DNA from: DASQPA01 sp963756455
GTDB taxonomy: Bacteria; Acidobacteriota; Thermoanaerobaculia; Multivoradales; UBA5704
Direction of reading: 5' to 3'
NCBI GenBank assembly: GCA_963756455.1
Contig: CAVWNC010000004.1
Span: 2,108,001-2,172,000, forward strand
DNA: 64,000 bases
Positions 52,477 to 60,467 of this stretch are shown piece by piece. How positions within the stretch are numbered: position 1 is the first letter of the stretch; every line of letters begins with the position of its first letter. The notes beneath the pieces were generated by a model. That model searched no databases. It was not told the origin of the DNA and saw only the letters and a list, made by a program, of their open reading frames with translations. The translations under genes were made by a program, and so were the position numbers.

Positions 52477-53483
52477 GCAAAACGACCGTCGACGCACCGG
52501 CCAACATCGCCTTCATCAAGTACTGGGGAGCGAAGGATCTGGACCGTGCCCTCCCTTTGAACACCTCGATCTCGATGACCCTGGAGAACTGCGCCACCCG
52601 CTGTACGGCGGAGCTCCTGGAAGCCGGGCATGCCGACGAGGTCTGGATCTCCGAGCCGGACGGTGGCTTCAGAAAGCCGCCCCATGAGTTCGAGACCCGG
52701 GTCCGCGCCCATCTGGACCGCCTGCGGCACTGGGCGAAACGGAAGGAGAGCTTCCGTATCGCCACCCGCAACAGCTTCCCCAGCGCCGCCGGGCTCGCCT
52801 CCTCGGCCTCCGGCTTCGCCGCCCTGACCCTCGCGACGGTGGGCGCGTTCGATCGCGAGGACGTCCCGGTCGACGAGCTGTCGCGGCTCGCCCGCGAGAG
52901 CGGCTCGGGATCGGCTTCGCGCTCGGTCTTAGGCGGTTTCGTCGAGTGGCCGGCCGGCGCCGAGCACGGCGCGGAGAGATCGCACGCGGTCGAGATCGCC
53001 GACGCCGACCACTGGGATCTGCGCGACGTCATCGCCGTCGTCGAGATCGGCGCCAAGACGGTCTCCTCGCTCGAAGGGCACCGCCGGGCGCACACCAGCC
53101 CCTATCTGGAGAAGCGCCTGGAGGTTCTCCCCAAGCGGATCGAACGGGTGCGCCGGGCGATCGCCGAGCGCGACCTGGGCCTCCTCGGCCCGGCGCTCGA
53201 AGAGGAGGCGGTCGATCTGCACCTCATCGCGATGTCTTCCTCCCCGCCGATCTTCTACTGGAGCCCGGGGACGATCGGCGTCCTGCGCGCCGTCCGCGAG
53301 CTGCGCCAGGAGGGGCTCGGCGCCTACGCCACGATGGACGCCGGCGCCAACGTCCACGTCATCTGCGAGCCCGACGCCGAGGACCAGGTGGCCTCCCGGC
53401 TCGAAAGCCTCTCGGTCGTCGGCTTCGTCATCCGCGACGGCGTCGGCCCCGGTCCGGAGGAAACCTCGCAGCACCTGTTCTGA
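52473..53483 (+). CDS. Mevalonate diphosphate/phosphomevalonate decarboxylase
   Basis: The 336-residue GHMP enzyme has ANIAFIKYWGAKDLDRALPL (family start IAxIKYWGK), SFPSAAGLASSASGFAALTL and ARESGSGSASRSVLGGFVEW (catalytic Ser/Asp region), then IYWSPGT-like YWSPGTIGVLRAV and ATMDAGANVHVI. It decarboxylates a phosphorylated mevalonate. The next gene encodes isopentenyl phosphate kinase and no phosphomevalonate kinase is seen, so the substrate may be mevalonate 5-phosphate. The usual diphosphate activity remains possible if the kinase lies elsewhere. Confidence 0.9.
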   Translation: MSKTTVDAPANIAFIKYWGAKDLDRALPLNTSISMTLENCATRCTAELLEAGHADEVWISEPDGGFRKPPHEFETRVRAHLDRLRHWAKRKESFRIATRNSFPSAAGLASSASGFAALTLATVGAFDREDVPVDELSRLARESGSGSASRSVLGGFVEWPAGAEHGAERSHAVEIADADHWDLRDVIAVVEIGAKTVSSLEGHRRAHTSPYLEKRLEVLPKRIERVRRAIAERDLGLLGPALEEEAVDLHLIAMSSSPPIFYWSPGTIGVLRAVRELRQEGLGAYATMDAGANVHVICEPDAEDQVASRLESLSVVGFVIRDGVGPGPEETSQHLF

Positions 53484-53484
53484 G

Positions 53485-54312
53485 ATGCCAGAAGTGATTC
53501 TGGTCAAGCTCGGCGGCAGCCTGATCACCGACAAGGCGCGTGCGGAGACGCCGCGCCTGCCGGTGATCCGCCGCCTCGCCGGCGAAATCGCCCGCGCCCG
53601 CGCGGCCTTCCCCTCCGGCGTGCGCCTCATCGTTGGGCACGGCAGCGGCTCCTTCGGCCATGTGGCGGCCGCCCAGTATCGGCTCGCGGCGGGCCTGGAG
53701 ATCGGGACCGCCGAGCAGTTGCCCGGCATCTCCCTCACCCAGGAGCGGGCGGCGGCCCTCCACTGGCAGGTGATGACCGAGCTTTTGGCGGCGGGCGCCC
53801 TCCCCTTCTCGATCGCCCCCTCCTCCGCCCTCGTCACCACGGGCGCCCAGCCCGCGGCCTTCGCCGACGAGCCGCTCCTCCTCGCCCTGGAACGCGGCCT
53901 TCTCCCCGTCCTCTACGGCGATGTCGTGCTCGACCGCGAGCAGGGGGTCGCCATCTGCTCGACCGAGCGCCTCTTCATCCTCCTGGCCGAGCGTCTGAGA
54001 GAGCGCGGCATCGAAGTCCGCCGCGCCCTCTGGCTCGGCGAAACCGCGGGGGTGTGGGACGGCGAGGGAGGTGTGATCCCCCGCCTCTCCCGCGCCGACC
54101 TGGCGGCGATGGGCGGCGCGATCGGAGCCGCCGCCGGCACCGACGTCACGGGCGGCATGCGCCACCGGGTGGAGACCGCTCTCGCCTTGGCGGACTTAGG
54201 GATTCCCTCTCTGATCCTGGACGGCCGGGAGCCCGGCCTCCTCGAACGCGCGCTCGCTGGCGAGACGGTGCCGGGGACGGTCATCGGGAAACCGTCGGCC
54301 GCCATCACATAG
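53485..54312 (+). CDS. Isopentenyl phosphate kinase
   Basis: The 275-residue amino-acid-kinase-fold protein starts MPEVILVKLGGSLITDKARA and has LIVGHGSGSFGHVAAAQYRL, with the conserved His of IPK, plus LPVLYGDVVLDREQG and AGTDVTGGMRHRVETALALA. It phosphorylates isopentenyl phosphate to IPP. IPK is typical of archaea and a few bacteria using the alternative mevalonate route. It starts one base after the decarboxylase stop and ends within the start of an inverted repeat. Confidence 0.92.
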   Translation: MPEVILVKLGGSLITDKARAETPRLPVIRRLAGEIARARAAFPSGVRLIVGHGSGSFGHVAAAQYRLAAGLEIGTAEQLPGISLTQERAAALHWQVMTELLAAGALPFSIAPSSALVTTGAQPAAFADEPLLLALERGLLPVLYGDVVLDREQGVAICSTERLFILLAERLRERGIEVRRALWLGETAGVWDGEGGVIPRLSRADLAAMGGAIGAAAGTDVTGGMRHRVETALALADLGIPSLILDGREPGLLERALAGETVPGTVIGKPSAAIT

Positions 54313-54577
54313 GTAGAGACGTCCCAGGCCCTGAACGATATCCTTTGTAGGCCACGGGGACTGCGGGACGTCTCCGCTGGGGCTGATCCGCCTCGTGCCG
54401 GCGATGGCCTTCGAGGGCACACCGGTCTCGATGAATCCTGTCGGCTGAGATTTTCGCTGCTGGTCATGTGCCGTCGCAAGAGAGCACCGGGGCGGGTCGG
54501 TATCGCCGCAGCGGAGACGTCCCGCGGTCCCCGTGGACTGCGGGACGGTATCGTTCAGGACCTGGGACGTCTCTACG
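54312..54577. repeat. MITE-like element with about 70-bp imperfect terminal inverted repeats
   Basis: Left arm 54312-54382 (containing GTAGAGACGTCCCAGG, CTGAACGATA, CCACGGGGAC, GCGGGACGTCTCCGCTG) is the reverse complement of right arm 54505-54577 with few changes. About 120 bp of unrelated sequence lie between. No transposase is present. A 17-bp direct repeat (ACGAAGACCCTCTGAGG twice, about 54575-54610) follows. It separates IPK from the squalene/phytoene synthase gene. Confidence 0.75.
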
Positions 54578-54635
54578 AAGACCCTCTGAGGACGAAGACC
54601 CTCTGAGGACGCCCCTGGGGTAGGATCTTCGGACC

Positions 54636-55562
54636 ATGGCCGACCTGGAAGACCTGCTGCTCAAGACGAGCCGCACCTTCGCGCTCTCGATCCCCCACCT
54701 CCCGGAGCCCACCCGGCGCGAGGTGACCCTCGCCTATCTGCTCTTCCGGATCGCCGACACCTTCGAGGACGCCGCGGACTGGCCCCGGGAGAAGCGCATC
54801 GCGGCGCTCGGGGAGTTCTCCGCTCTCCTCGACGGCCCGGAACGGGCGGCGGAGACCGCCGTCGCCGCGCGGCGCTGGCAGGAGGAGGTGCCCTGCGCCC
54901 AGCCGGGCTATCGCGATCTCCTGGCCGAGATTCCTGATGTCCTCGAGAGCTTCTTCGCCCTCTCCCCCGAGGCTGTGCAGTGGATCCGTCACCACACCCG
55001 GCGGACGATCTCCGGCATGGCGGGCTACGTCGCCCGCGGCACCGACCGCGGCGAGCTGTCGCTCGTCGACCTCGACGACCTCCGCGCCTACTGCTACGTA
55101 GTGGCGGGGATCGTCGGCGAGCTCCTGACCGAGCTCTTCCTGCTCGGCGATCCGGCGCTCGCGAGCGTCGCTGAGGATCTGCGCAAACGGGCGGCGTTCT
55201 TCGGCGAGGGGCTCCAGCTGGTCAACATCCTCAAGGACTCGGCCGCCGATGCCCTGGAAGGCCGGCACTACCTGCCCGAGACCCAGGACTTCGACGTCCG
55301 CTCCGTGGTCACGGCCCAGGCCCGGCGCGATCTCGACCACGCCATCGAGTACGTCCTCGACCTCCAGCGCGCCGGGGCCGACCGCGGCCTCGTCACCTTC
55401 AACGCCCTCCCGGTCCACCTCGCTCACGCCACCCTGGACCGGGTGACGGAGGCCGGCCCGGGCAGCAAGCTCACCCGGCCGGAGGTCTTCGCCATCGTCA
55501 AGCGCCTGAACGCCCTCCTCGATCGCGGCGAGCCGGCGGTGTGGACCGCGGCGGCGGCTTAG
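54636..55562 (+). CDS. Squalene/phytoene synthase family protein
   Basis: The 308-residue enzyme has SRTFALSIPHLPEPTRREV, the first Asp-rich motif FRIADTFEDAADWP (DxxxD) and the second FGEGLQLVNILKDSAADALE (DxxxD). It joins two prenyl diphosphates head to head, making squalene or phytoene. It follows the mevalonate operon on the same strand but is separated from it by an inverted-repeat element, so it may be expressed on its own. The product cannot be told from sequence; a squalene-type is slightly favoured by the DTFED form. Confidence 0.9.
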   Translation: MADLEDLLLKTSRTFALSIPHLPEPTRREVTLAYLLFRIADTFEDAADWPREKRIAALGEFSALLDGPERAAETAVAARRWQEEVPCAQPGYRDLLAEIPDVLESFFALSPEAVQWIRHHTRRTISGMAGYVARGTDRGELSLVDLDDLRAYCYVVAGIVGELLTELFLLGDPALASVAEDLRKRAAFFGEGLQLVNILKDSAADALEGRHYLPETQDFDVRSVVTAQARRDLDHAIEYVLDLQRAGADRGLVTFNALPVHLAHATLDRVTEAGPGSKLTRPEVFAIVKRLNALLDRGEPAVWTAAAA

Positions 55563-56344
55563 TCCTCCTCGGACTCGTCTTCGTCCTCCGGCTCGGCGAA
55601 GAGCCTCTTTAAATACCTCTCCGGCGCATTGAGAAAATCTTTCGTCAGCCGGTAGTGCTCCGTCTCCCGATACCCGATCTCCTCGATCGAATCTCCATCC
55701 AGGCTATAGAGCGTCGCGCCCGGATAGCTCAAAAGGATGGGCGAATGGGTGGAGATGAGAAACTGCGCCTGATTGGGCTCCGCCAGGTCGTGAAGGATCT
55801 TGAGAAACGAGAGCTGGCGCTGGGGCGAGAGCGCGGCCTCCGGCTCGTCCAGGAGATAGATCCCCTGCTCGAATCGGTTCACGAAAAGAGCGAGGAAGGA
55901 TTCTCCATGCGATTGTTGGTGAAGCGATTTACCTCCATAAGGCAGCAGGGTTGAGACCTGCTCGATATACGTGGCGAAGTTGTAGAAGCTCTCGGCGCGA
56001 AGAAAAAACCCTTCGGTCACCTTCGGCAGCCACGACAACCGCAGCGCGCTCGCGAGAGCCGAGCGGTCCCCGAAGGTCGCGAAGTGGTGATCCCGGTTTC
56101 CCCCTTCGGGATTGAAGCCGCAGCACTCCGCGATCGCCTCCAGGAGCGTCGACTTGCCGCTCCCGTTCTCGCCGACGAAGAAGGTGACGTTGCTGCGGAA
56201 GGGAAGGTCGATCCCGTGCGAGAAGGCCCGCACGTTCCAGGGGTACCGCGCCGGGTCCGCCTCGTCCGAACGGAGGGTCACCCGGCGGAGGAACGGGCCG
56301 GAGCGGGCGCTCCAGATGCTCGGGGAGGGGCGGCGCGGCTTCAT
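55559..56344 (-). CDS. AAA/ABC-type ATPase (COG3910-like)
   Basis: The 261-residue protein has Walker A VGENGSGKSTLLEAIAECCG, an ABC-like signature LHQQSHGESFLALFVNRF and Walker B GIYLLDEPEAALSPQRQL, then a switch His in FLISTHSPILLSYP. It has no membrane domain. Small ATPases like this are common near defence genes; the role is not known. The C-terminus is acidic (EPEDEDESEED). It overlaps the end of the squalene/phytoene synthase gene by 4 bp tail to tail. Confidence 0.85.
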   Translation of the reverse strand: MKPRRPSPSIWSARSGPFLRRVTLRSDEADPARYPWNVRAFSHGIDLPFRSNVTFFVGENGSGKSTLLEAIAECCGFNPEGGNRDHHFATFGDRSALASALRLSWLPKVTEGFFLRAESFYNFATYIEQVSTLLPYGGKSLHQQSHGESFLALFVNRFEQGIYLLDEPEAALSPQRQLSFLKILHDLAEPNQAQFLISTHSPILLSYPGATLYSLDGDSIEEIGYRETEHYRLTKDFLNAPERYLKRLFAEPEDEDESEED

Positions 56345-56401
56345 GGCTTCCCAGCGTACGGCAGAATGGTGTCGCCGTCAGCTCGGGCAAAGGAGGTGAC
56401 C

Positions 56402-56577
56402 ATGCGGTACAAGACTATGGCAAAAGGGCGCCGGACGTGCTTGCGGGGAGGTTCCGGGTGGCATACCCTGCGGGCATGAGAGGTCTCAAGATCCCTGACG
56501 AACCGCCACTGGGAGTGAAGATACCGGTTCTTTCAGCCTGGCTTAGCGAGGAGATGACATGCTCATTCGTCGCCTGA
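56402..56577 (+). other. Two tiny overlapping reading frames behind a perfect ribosome-binding site, leading into the ATPase gene
   Basis: AAAGGAGGTGACC precedes ATG 56402, a 25-codon frame ending at 56479. Its stop overlaps ATG 56476 (ATGA), a 33-codon frame ending at 56577, which itself overlaps the ATPase start at 56559. The chain looks like translational coupling. The peptides MRYKTMAKGRR... and MRGLKIPDEPP... match no family I know. They could be leader peptides or the leftover start of a deleted gene. Confidence 0.4.
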
Positions 56578-57713
56578 AAGTCTCCGGCCTCTTGTCGTTC
56601 GGTCCGCAGGGAATTGACCTGCCTCTCGAAGGTCTCAACGTCCTCATCGGGCCAAACGGCTCGGGGAAATCCAACCTGCTCGAGGTATTGGCCCTGCTCC
56701 AGGCGGCCCCCACCGACCTCTCAGCTCCGGTCAAGGAGATGGGCGGCGTGGGAGAGTGGCTCTGGAAAGGGCCCGCAGCCTCCAAGGAGGCGCGGATCGA
56801 AGCCGTCGTCGAAGCGGACGGCGCCAATCCGCCCCTCTGCTACAGCTTGGCCATCGCGGACCATGGAGGACGCTTCGAGCTGGCGGACGAATCCATCGTG
56901 AACGAGAAGGCTGTCTTCTATGCGTTTCGGCGGGGTCGTCCCATCTTGGATGATTCCGGGATCTCCCTGGACCCTGCCAAGATCCCGAGCTTGAGCCGTG
57001 AGCTCCTGAAGCCTGAGCAATCCATCCTCTCTCAGTTCCGAGATCCCCTCCGCTACCCGGCCCTGGCCTGGCTTCAACGGCAGCTCGACCAGATCTACTC
57101 CTTCCGCAATTGGTCGTTCGGGCCGGCCGCACTGCTGCGCCGAGGACAGACCACGCAGGGCCGAAGCGATTTTCTTCGCGACGGAGGCGAGAACCTCGCG
57201 CTGGTCCTTCTGAACTTCCGTCCGCAGGCCAAGTCTGCTGTGCTCGACTCTCTCCACCGGCTCTACGAGGGGATCGAGGATTATTCCTTCCAGACCTCGG
57301 GTGGCAATGTTGCGCTCTACCTCTCCGAAAGGGGGGGGCGGGAGATCCTCGCCAGCCGCCTCTCGGACGGCACGCTGCGATACCTCTGCTTGCTGGCGAT
57401 CCTTCTGCATCCGGAACCCCCGCCCCTGGTCGCTCTCGAAGAGCCCGAGCTCGGGCTTCACCCCGACCTCATACCCCATATCGCCGAGTTGCTGGTGGGG
57501 GCCTCGCAACGAATGCAGTTGGTGGTGACGACCCACTCCAGGCTGCTGGTGGACGCTCTGACCGACCGACCGTCGAGCGTGGTGGTCTGCAGCCGGGAAA
57601 ACGGCGAGTCACGATTTGAGAGGCTCGACGAAGCTGCGTTGAGGGAATGGCTTCAGAAGTACTCCCTGGGCGAGCTGTGGAGCATGGGCGAGTTGGGAGG
57701 GAATCGCTGGTGA
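56559..57713 (+). CDS. AAA ATPase (COG4637/OLD-like) of a two-gene defence-like module
   Basis: The 384-residue protein starts MLIRRLKVSGLLSFGPQGID and has Walker A VLIGPNGSGKSNLLEVLALL, a signature-like LSDGTLRYLCLLAILL and Walker B LVALEEPELGLHPDLI, then VVTTHSRLLVDALT. It is an SMC/OLD-type ATPase with an internal coiled or beta insert. It overlaps a DUF4276 gene by 4 bases. Such ATPase plus DUF4276 pairs are proposed abortive-infection systems (compare AbiL and PARIS). Confidence 0.88.
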   Translation: MLIRRLKVSGLLSFGPQGIDLPLEGLNVLIGPNGSGKSNLLEVLALLQAAPTDLSAPVKEMGGVGEWLWKGPAASKEARIEAVVEADGANPPLCYSLAIADHGGRFELADESIVNEKAVFYAFRRGRPILDDSGISLDPAKIPSLSRELLKPEQSILSQFRDPLRYPALAWLQRQLDQIYSFRNWSFGPAALLRRGQTTQGRSDFLRDGGENLALVLLNFRPQAKSAVLDSLHRLYEGIEDYSFQTSGGNVALYLSERGGREILASRLSDGTLRYLCLLAILLHPEPPPLVALEEPELGLHPDLIPHIAELLVGASQRMQLVVTTHSRLLVDALTDRPSSVVVCSRENGESRFERLDEAALREWLQKYSLGELWSMGELGGNRW

Positions 57714-58309
57714 GGGTGAAGATTTACGCCGAGGGTGGTGGGGAAGGCCAATTGCAGGACACCCGATTCCGGGAGGGCTGGAGCAGCTTCTTTATGGCTG
57801 CCGGCCTGGCGGGGCACATGCCGAGCATCATCCGCGGCGGGGGCCGCAAGCGAACCTTTGATCTGTTCGTGACAGCAGTGAGAAATCCGCGCCCGGAGGA
57901 GCTCCCCTTCCTGCTTGTCGACAGCGAAGATGTAGTCAAGTCAGGCAGCACGGCATGGCACCACTTGAAGTCGAGAGACAATTGGGATCGTCCCGATGGT
58001 GCTGCCGAGGATCAGGTGTTCCTGATGGTAACGGTAATGGAGACCTGGTTTTTGGCCGATCGTGCTCTTCTGCGCCGGTACTTCGGCGGAGCGTTGCGGG
58101 AACAGCATCTTCGTGCCTGGCCGGCGTTGGAAGATGTCCCCAAGGAGACGATTTTCAAGGCGCTCGATCAGGCTACTGCGGGCTGCGCGAAACCGTACGC
58201 CAAGGGCAAGGTCTCCTGGGAGCTGCTCGCCAAGTTGAACCCGCAGAGTGTCGAAGCGGCGTGCCCTCATGCCAAGCGGCTTATGGATCGCTTGAGAAGC
58301 ATAGCGTAA
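57710..58309 (+). CDS. DUF4276 family protein, partner of the ATPase
   Basis: GTG 57710, overlapping the ATPase stop by 4 bases, gives 199 residues. It begins VRVKIYAEGGGEGQLQDTRF, with Glu in the YAEGGGE motif, then LPFLLVDSEDVVKSG and QVFLMVTVMETWFLADRALL (ME-TWFLAD), then KPYAKGKVSWELLAKLNP. These acidic motifs fit a TOPRIM-like nuclease fold, as proposed for DUF4276. It is probably the effector controlled by the ATPase. Start could also be GTG 57716. Confidence 0.85.
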   Translation: MRVKIYAEGGGEGQLQDTRFREGWSSFFMAAGLAGHMPSIIRGGGRKRTFDLFVTAVRNPRPEELPFLLVDSEDVVKSGSTAWHHLKSRDNWDRPDGAAEDQVFLMVTVMETWFLADRALLRRYFGGALREQHLRAWPALEDVPKETIFKALDQATAGCAKPYAKGKVSWELLAKLNPQSVEAACPHAKRLMDRLRSIA

Positions 58310-58335
58310 GGCGTTCCGCCTATAATCTCCGTCCC

Positions 58336-60309
58336 ATGAAGCTCTTAGACCTACCGCCGCTCACCACCCTGCTCCTCGCCTGCCTCCCCTTCGTCCTCGC
58401 CTGTGCCAGCTCGGGACCGGTTCCACCGTCCCGCCCCGCGCGGCCGGCAACCCCCGGAACCCCCGGAACGCCCGGCGCGCCTCCGAAGACCCCGGCGGAG
58501 CCCGTGCAGGCCGTCCCTCACGTGGCGCGGGACGAGCACTCCTTTTCCCATCCGGACGAGGTGGCGGTCGAGCACCTGAAGCTCGATCTGACGGTCGACT
58601 TCGCCTCCCAGAAGCTCACCGGGCGCGCCAGCCTGCAGCTCGCCCACAAGGGCGGCGCCACCCAGCTCCATCTGGATTCCCGCGACCTCGACATCAAGAG
58701 CGTCACCCTGGACGACGGGCGTACCCCGGCCAAGTTCACCCTCGGGGAGCCGGTGCCCTTCCTCGGCCGCGAGCTGACGATCGAGATCACCCCCAAGACC
58801 CAGTGGGTGAGCATCGACTACTCGACCCGGCCGGAGGCCGCCGCCCTCCAGTGGCTCACCCCCGTGCAGGCGGGGGGCGGTGTCGGAGCCAGGCCTCTCC
58901 TCTTCAGCCAGTCCGAGGCGATCCTCGCCCGCACCTGGGTGCCCTGCCAGGACTCCCCCGGCGTGCGGATGACCTATGAGGCGACCCTCCACGTGCCGCC
59001 GGACCTCCTCGCCCTCATGAGCGCCGAGAACCCCACCGCGAAGCGCGCCGACGGCGTCTACCACTTCCGCATGCCGCAGGCGATCCCCTCCTACTTGCTG
59101 GCGATCGCCGTCGGCGACCTCGAATTCCGGCCGTTAGGACCGCGGAGCGGGGTCTATGCCCTCCCCACGGTCGTCGACAAGGCCGCGGCGGAGCTCGTCG
59201 ACACCCCGCGGATGATCGACGCCGCCGAGAAGCTCTACGGGCCCTACCGCTGGGGGCGCTACGACGTCCTCATCCTCCCCGCGAGCTACCCCTACGGCGG
59301 CATGGAGAACCCGCGGCTCACCTTCGCCACCCCGACGATCCTCGCCGGCGACCGCTCGCTCGTCTCGCTCATCGCCCACGAGCTCGCCCACTCCTGGTCG
59401 GGCAACCTGGTGACCAACGCCACCTGGAACGACTTCTGGCTGAACGAGGGCTTCACGGTCTACTTCGAGCGCCGAATCATGGAGGCCGTCTACGGCAAGG
59501 ACTACGCCGACATGCTCTGGGTGCTCGGCCGCCAGGATCTCGCGGACACCGTCCAGGAGATCGGGCCGGAGAGCCCCGACACCCACCTCTTCCTCCGCTT
59601 GGGGGGACGCGACCCGGACGAGGGGATGAGCGAGATCGCCTACGAGAAGGGGGCGCTCTTCCTCGAATCGATCGCCGAGGTGGTGGGGCGCGAGCGCTGG
59701 GACCGTTTCCTCCATGGCTATTTCGAGGAGAACGCCTTCCGCTCGATGGACACCGCGCGCTTCCGCGCCTACCTCCAAGCCCACCTGCTGGCGGGTGACC
59801 CGGCGCTCGCCGAGAAGCTTTTGATCGACCGCTGGATCGACAGCCCCGGGGTACCGGCGGACGCGCCCCGGATCACCGCCGCGGCCTTCGCCAAAGTCGA
59901 CGCCCAGGTGGCGGCCTTCGGGCAGGGGACCGCTCCGGCGAGCCTTCAGACCACCGGTTGGTCGACCCAGCAGTGGCAGCGTTTCCTCACCCACCTGAAG
60001 CACCCGCTGCCGGTCGAGACGATGGCGGCGCTCGACGCCACCTTCCACTTCACCGAGAGCGGCAACTCGGAGATCCTCGCCGAGTGGCTGGAACGCTCGA
60101 TCGAGAGCCGCTACGAGCCCGCCTACCCACGGCTCGAAAGCTTCCTCCTGACCGTCGGCCGGCGGAAGTTCCTGAAACCGCTCTACGCCGAGCTCGCCAA
60201 GACCCCGGCGGGGACCGAGCGGGCGCTCCGCATCTACGGCGCGGCACGCCCCGGCTACCACTCGGTGACCCGGCAGACGATCGACAAGGTTCTCGACTGG
60301 CGCGGCTGA
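58336..60309 (+). CDS. M1-family aminopeptidase lipoprotein
   Basis: ATG 58336 gives 657 residues. The N-terminus is a lipoprotein signal with Cys23 (FVLACASS), followed by a Pro/Thr-rich linker. The M1 domain has YGGMENPRLTFATPTILAGD (exopeptidase motif) and HELAHSWSGNLVTN (zinc His at about 348 and 352 with Glu349), then WLNEGFTVYFERRI (third ligand Glu). The C-terminal helical domain resembles leukotriene A4 hydrolase-type aminopeptidases. It trims peptides in the periplasm. Confidence 0.93.
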   Translation: MKLLDLPPLTTLLLACLPFVLACASSGPVPPSRPARPATPGTPGTPGAPPKTPAEPVQAVPHVARDEHSFSHPDEVAVEHLKLDLTVDFASQKLTGRASLQLAHKGGATQLHLDSRDLDIKSVTLDDGRTPAKFTLGEPVPFLGRELTIEITPKTQWVSIDYSTRPEAAALQWLTPVQAGGGVGARPLLFSQSEAILARTWVPCQDSPGVRMTYEATLHVPPDLLALMSAENPTAKRADGVYHFRMPQAIPSYLLAIAVGDLEFRPLGPRSGVYALPTVVDKAAAELVDTPRMIDAAEKLYGPYRWGRYDVLILPASYPYGGMENPRLTFATPTILAGDRSLVSLIAHELAHSWSGNLVTNATWNDFWLNEGFTVYFERRIMEAVYGKDYADMLWVLGRQDLADTVQEIGPESPDTHLFLRLGGRDPDEGMSEIAYEKGALFLESIAEVVGRERWDRFLHGYFEENAFRSMDTARFRAYLQAHLLAGDPALAEKLLIDRWIDSPGVPADAPRITAAAFAKVDAQVAAFGQGTAPASLQTTGWSTQQWQRFLTHLKHPLPVETMAALDATFHFTESGNSEILAEWLERSIESRYEPAYPRLESFLLTVGRRKFLKPLYAELAKTPAGTERALRIYGAARPGYHSVTRQTIDKVLDWRG

Positions 60310-60467
60310 GGAGCGAGCGATGGCGCCGACCGCGATCGTCCGATCGTCCTCCTCCGGGGAGACCACCGGCCCCTCCAGAGGACGAAACAGCGTCGAGAGC
60401 TTCCCAGGAGCTCGTGGCTCGTCCCTTGCTAAGCCTTGACATATAAGCTCTTTCAGGAGGGATGTAG

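Noticed and set aside
60437..60450. TTGACA upstream of the VWFA gene as a full promoter
   Set aside because: No acceptable -10 lies 16-18 bp downstream.
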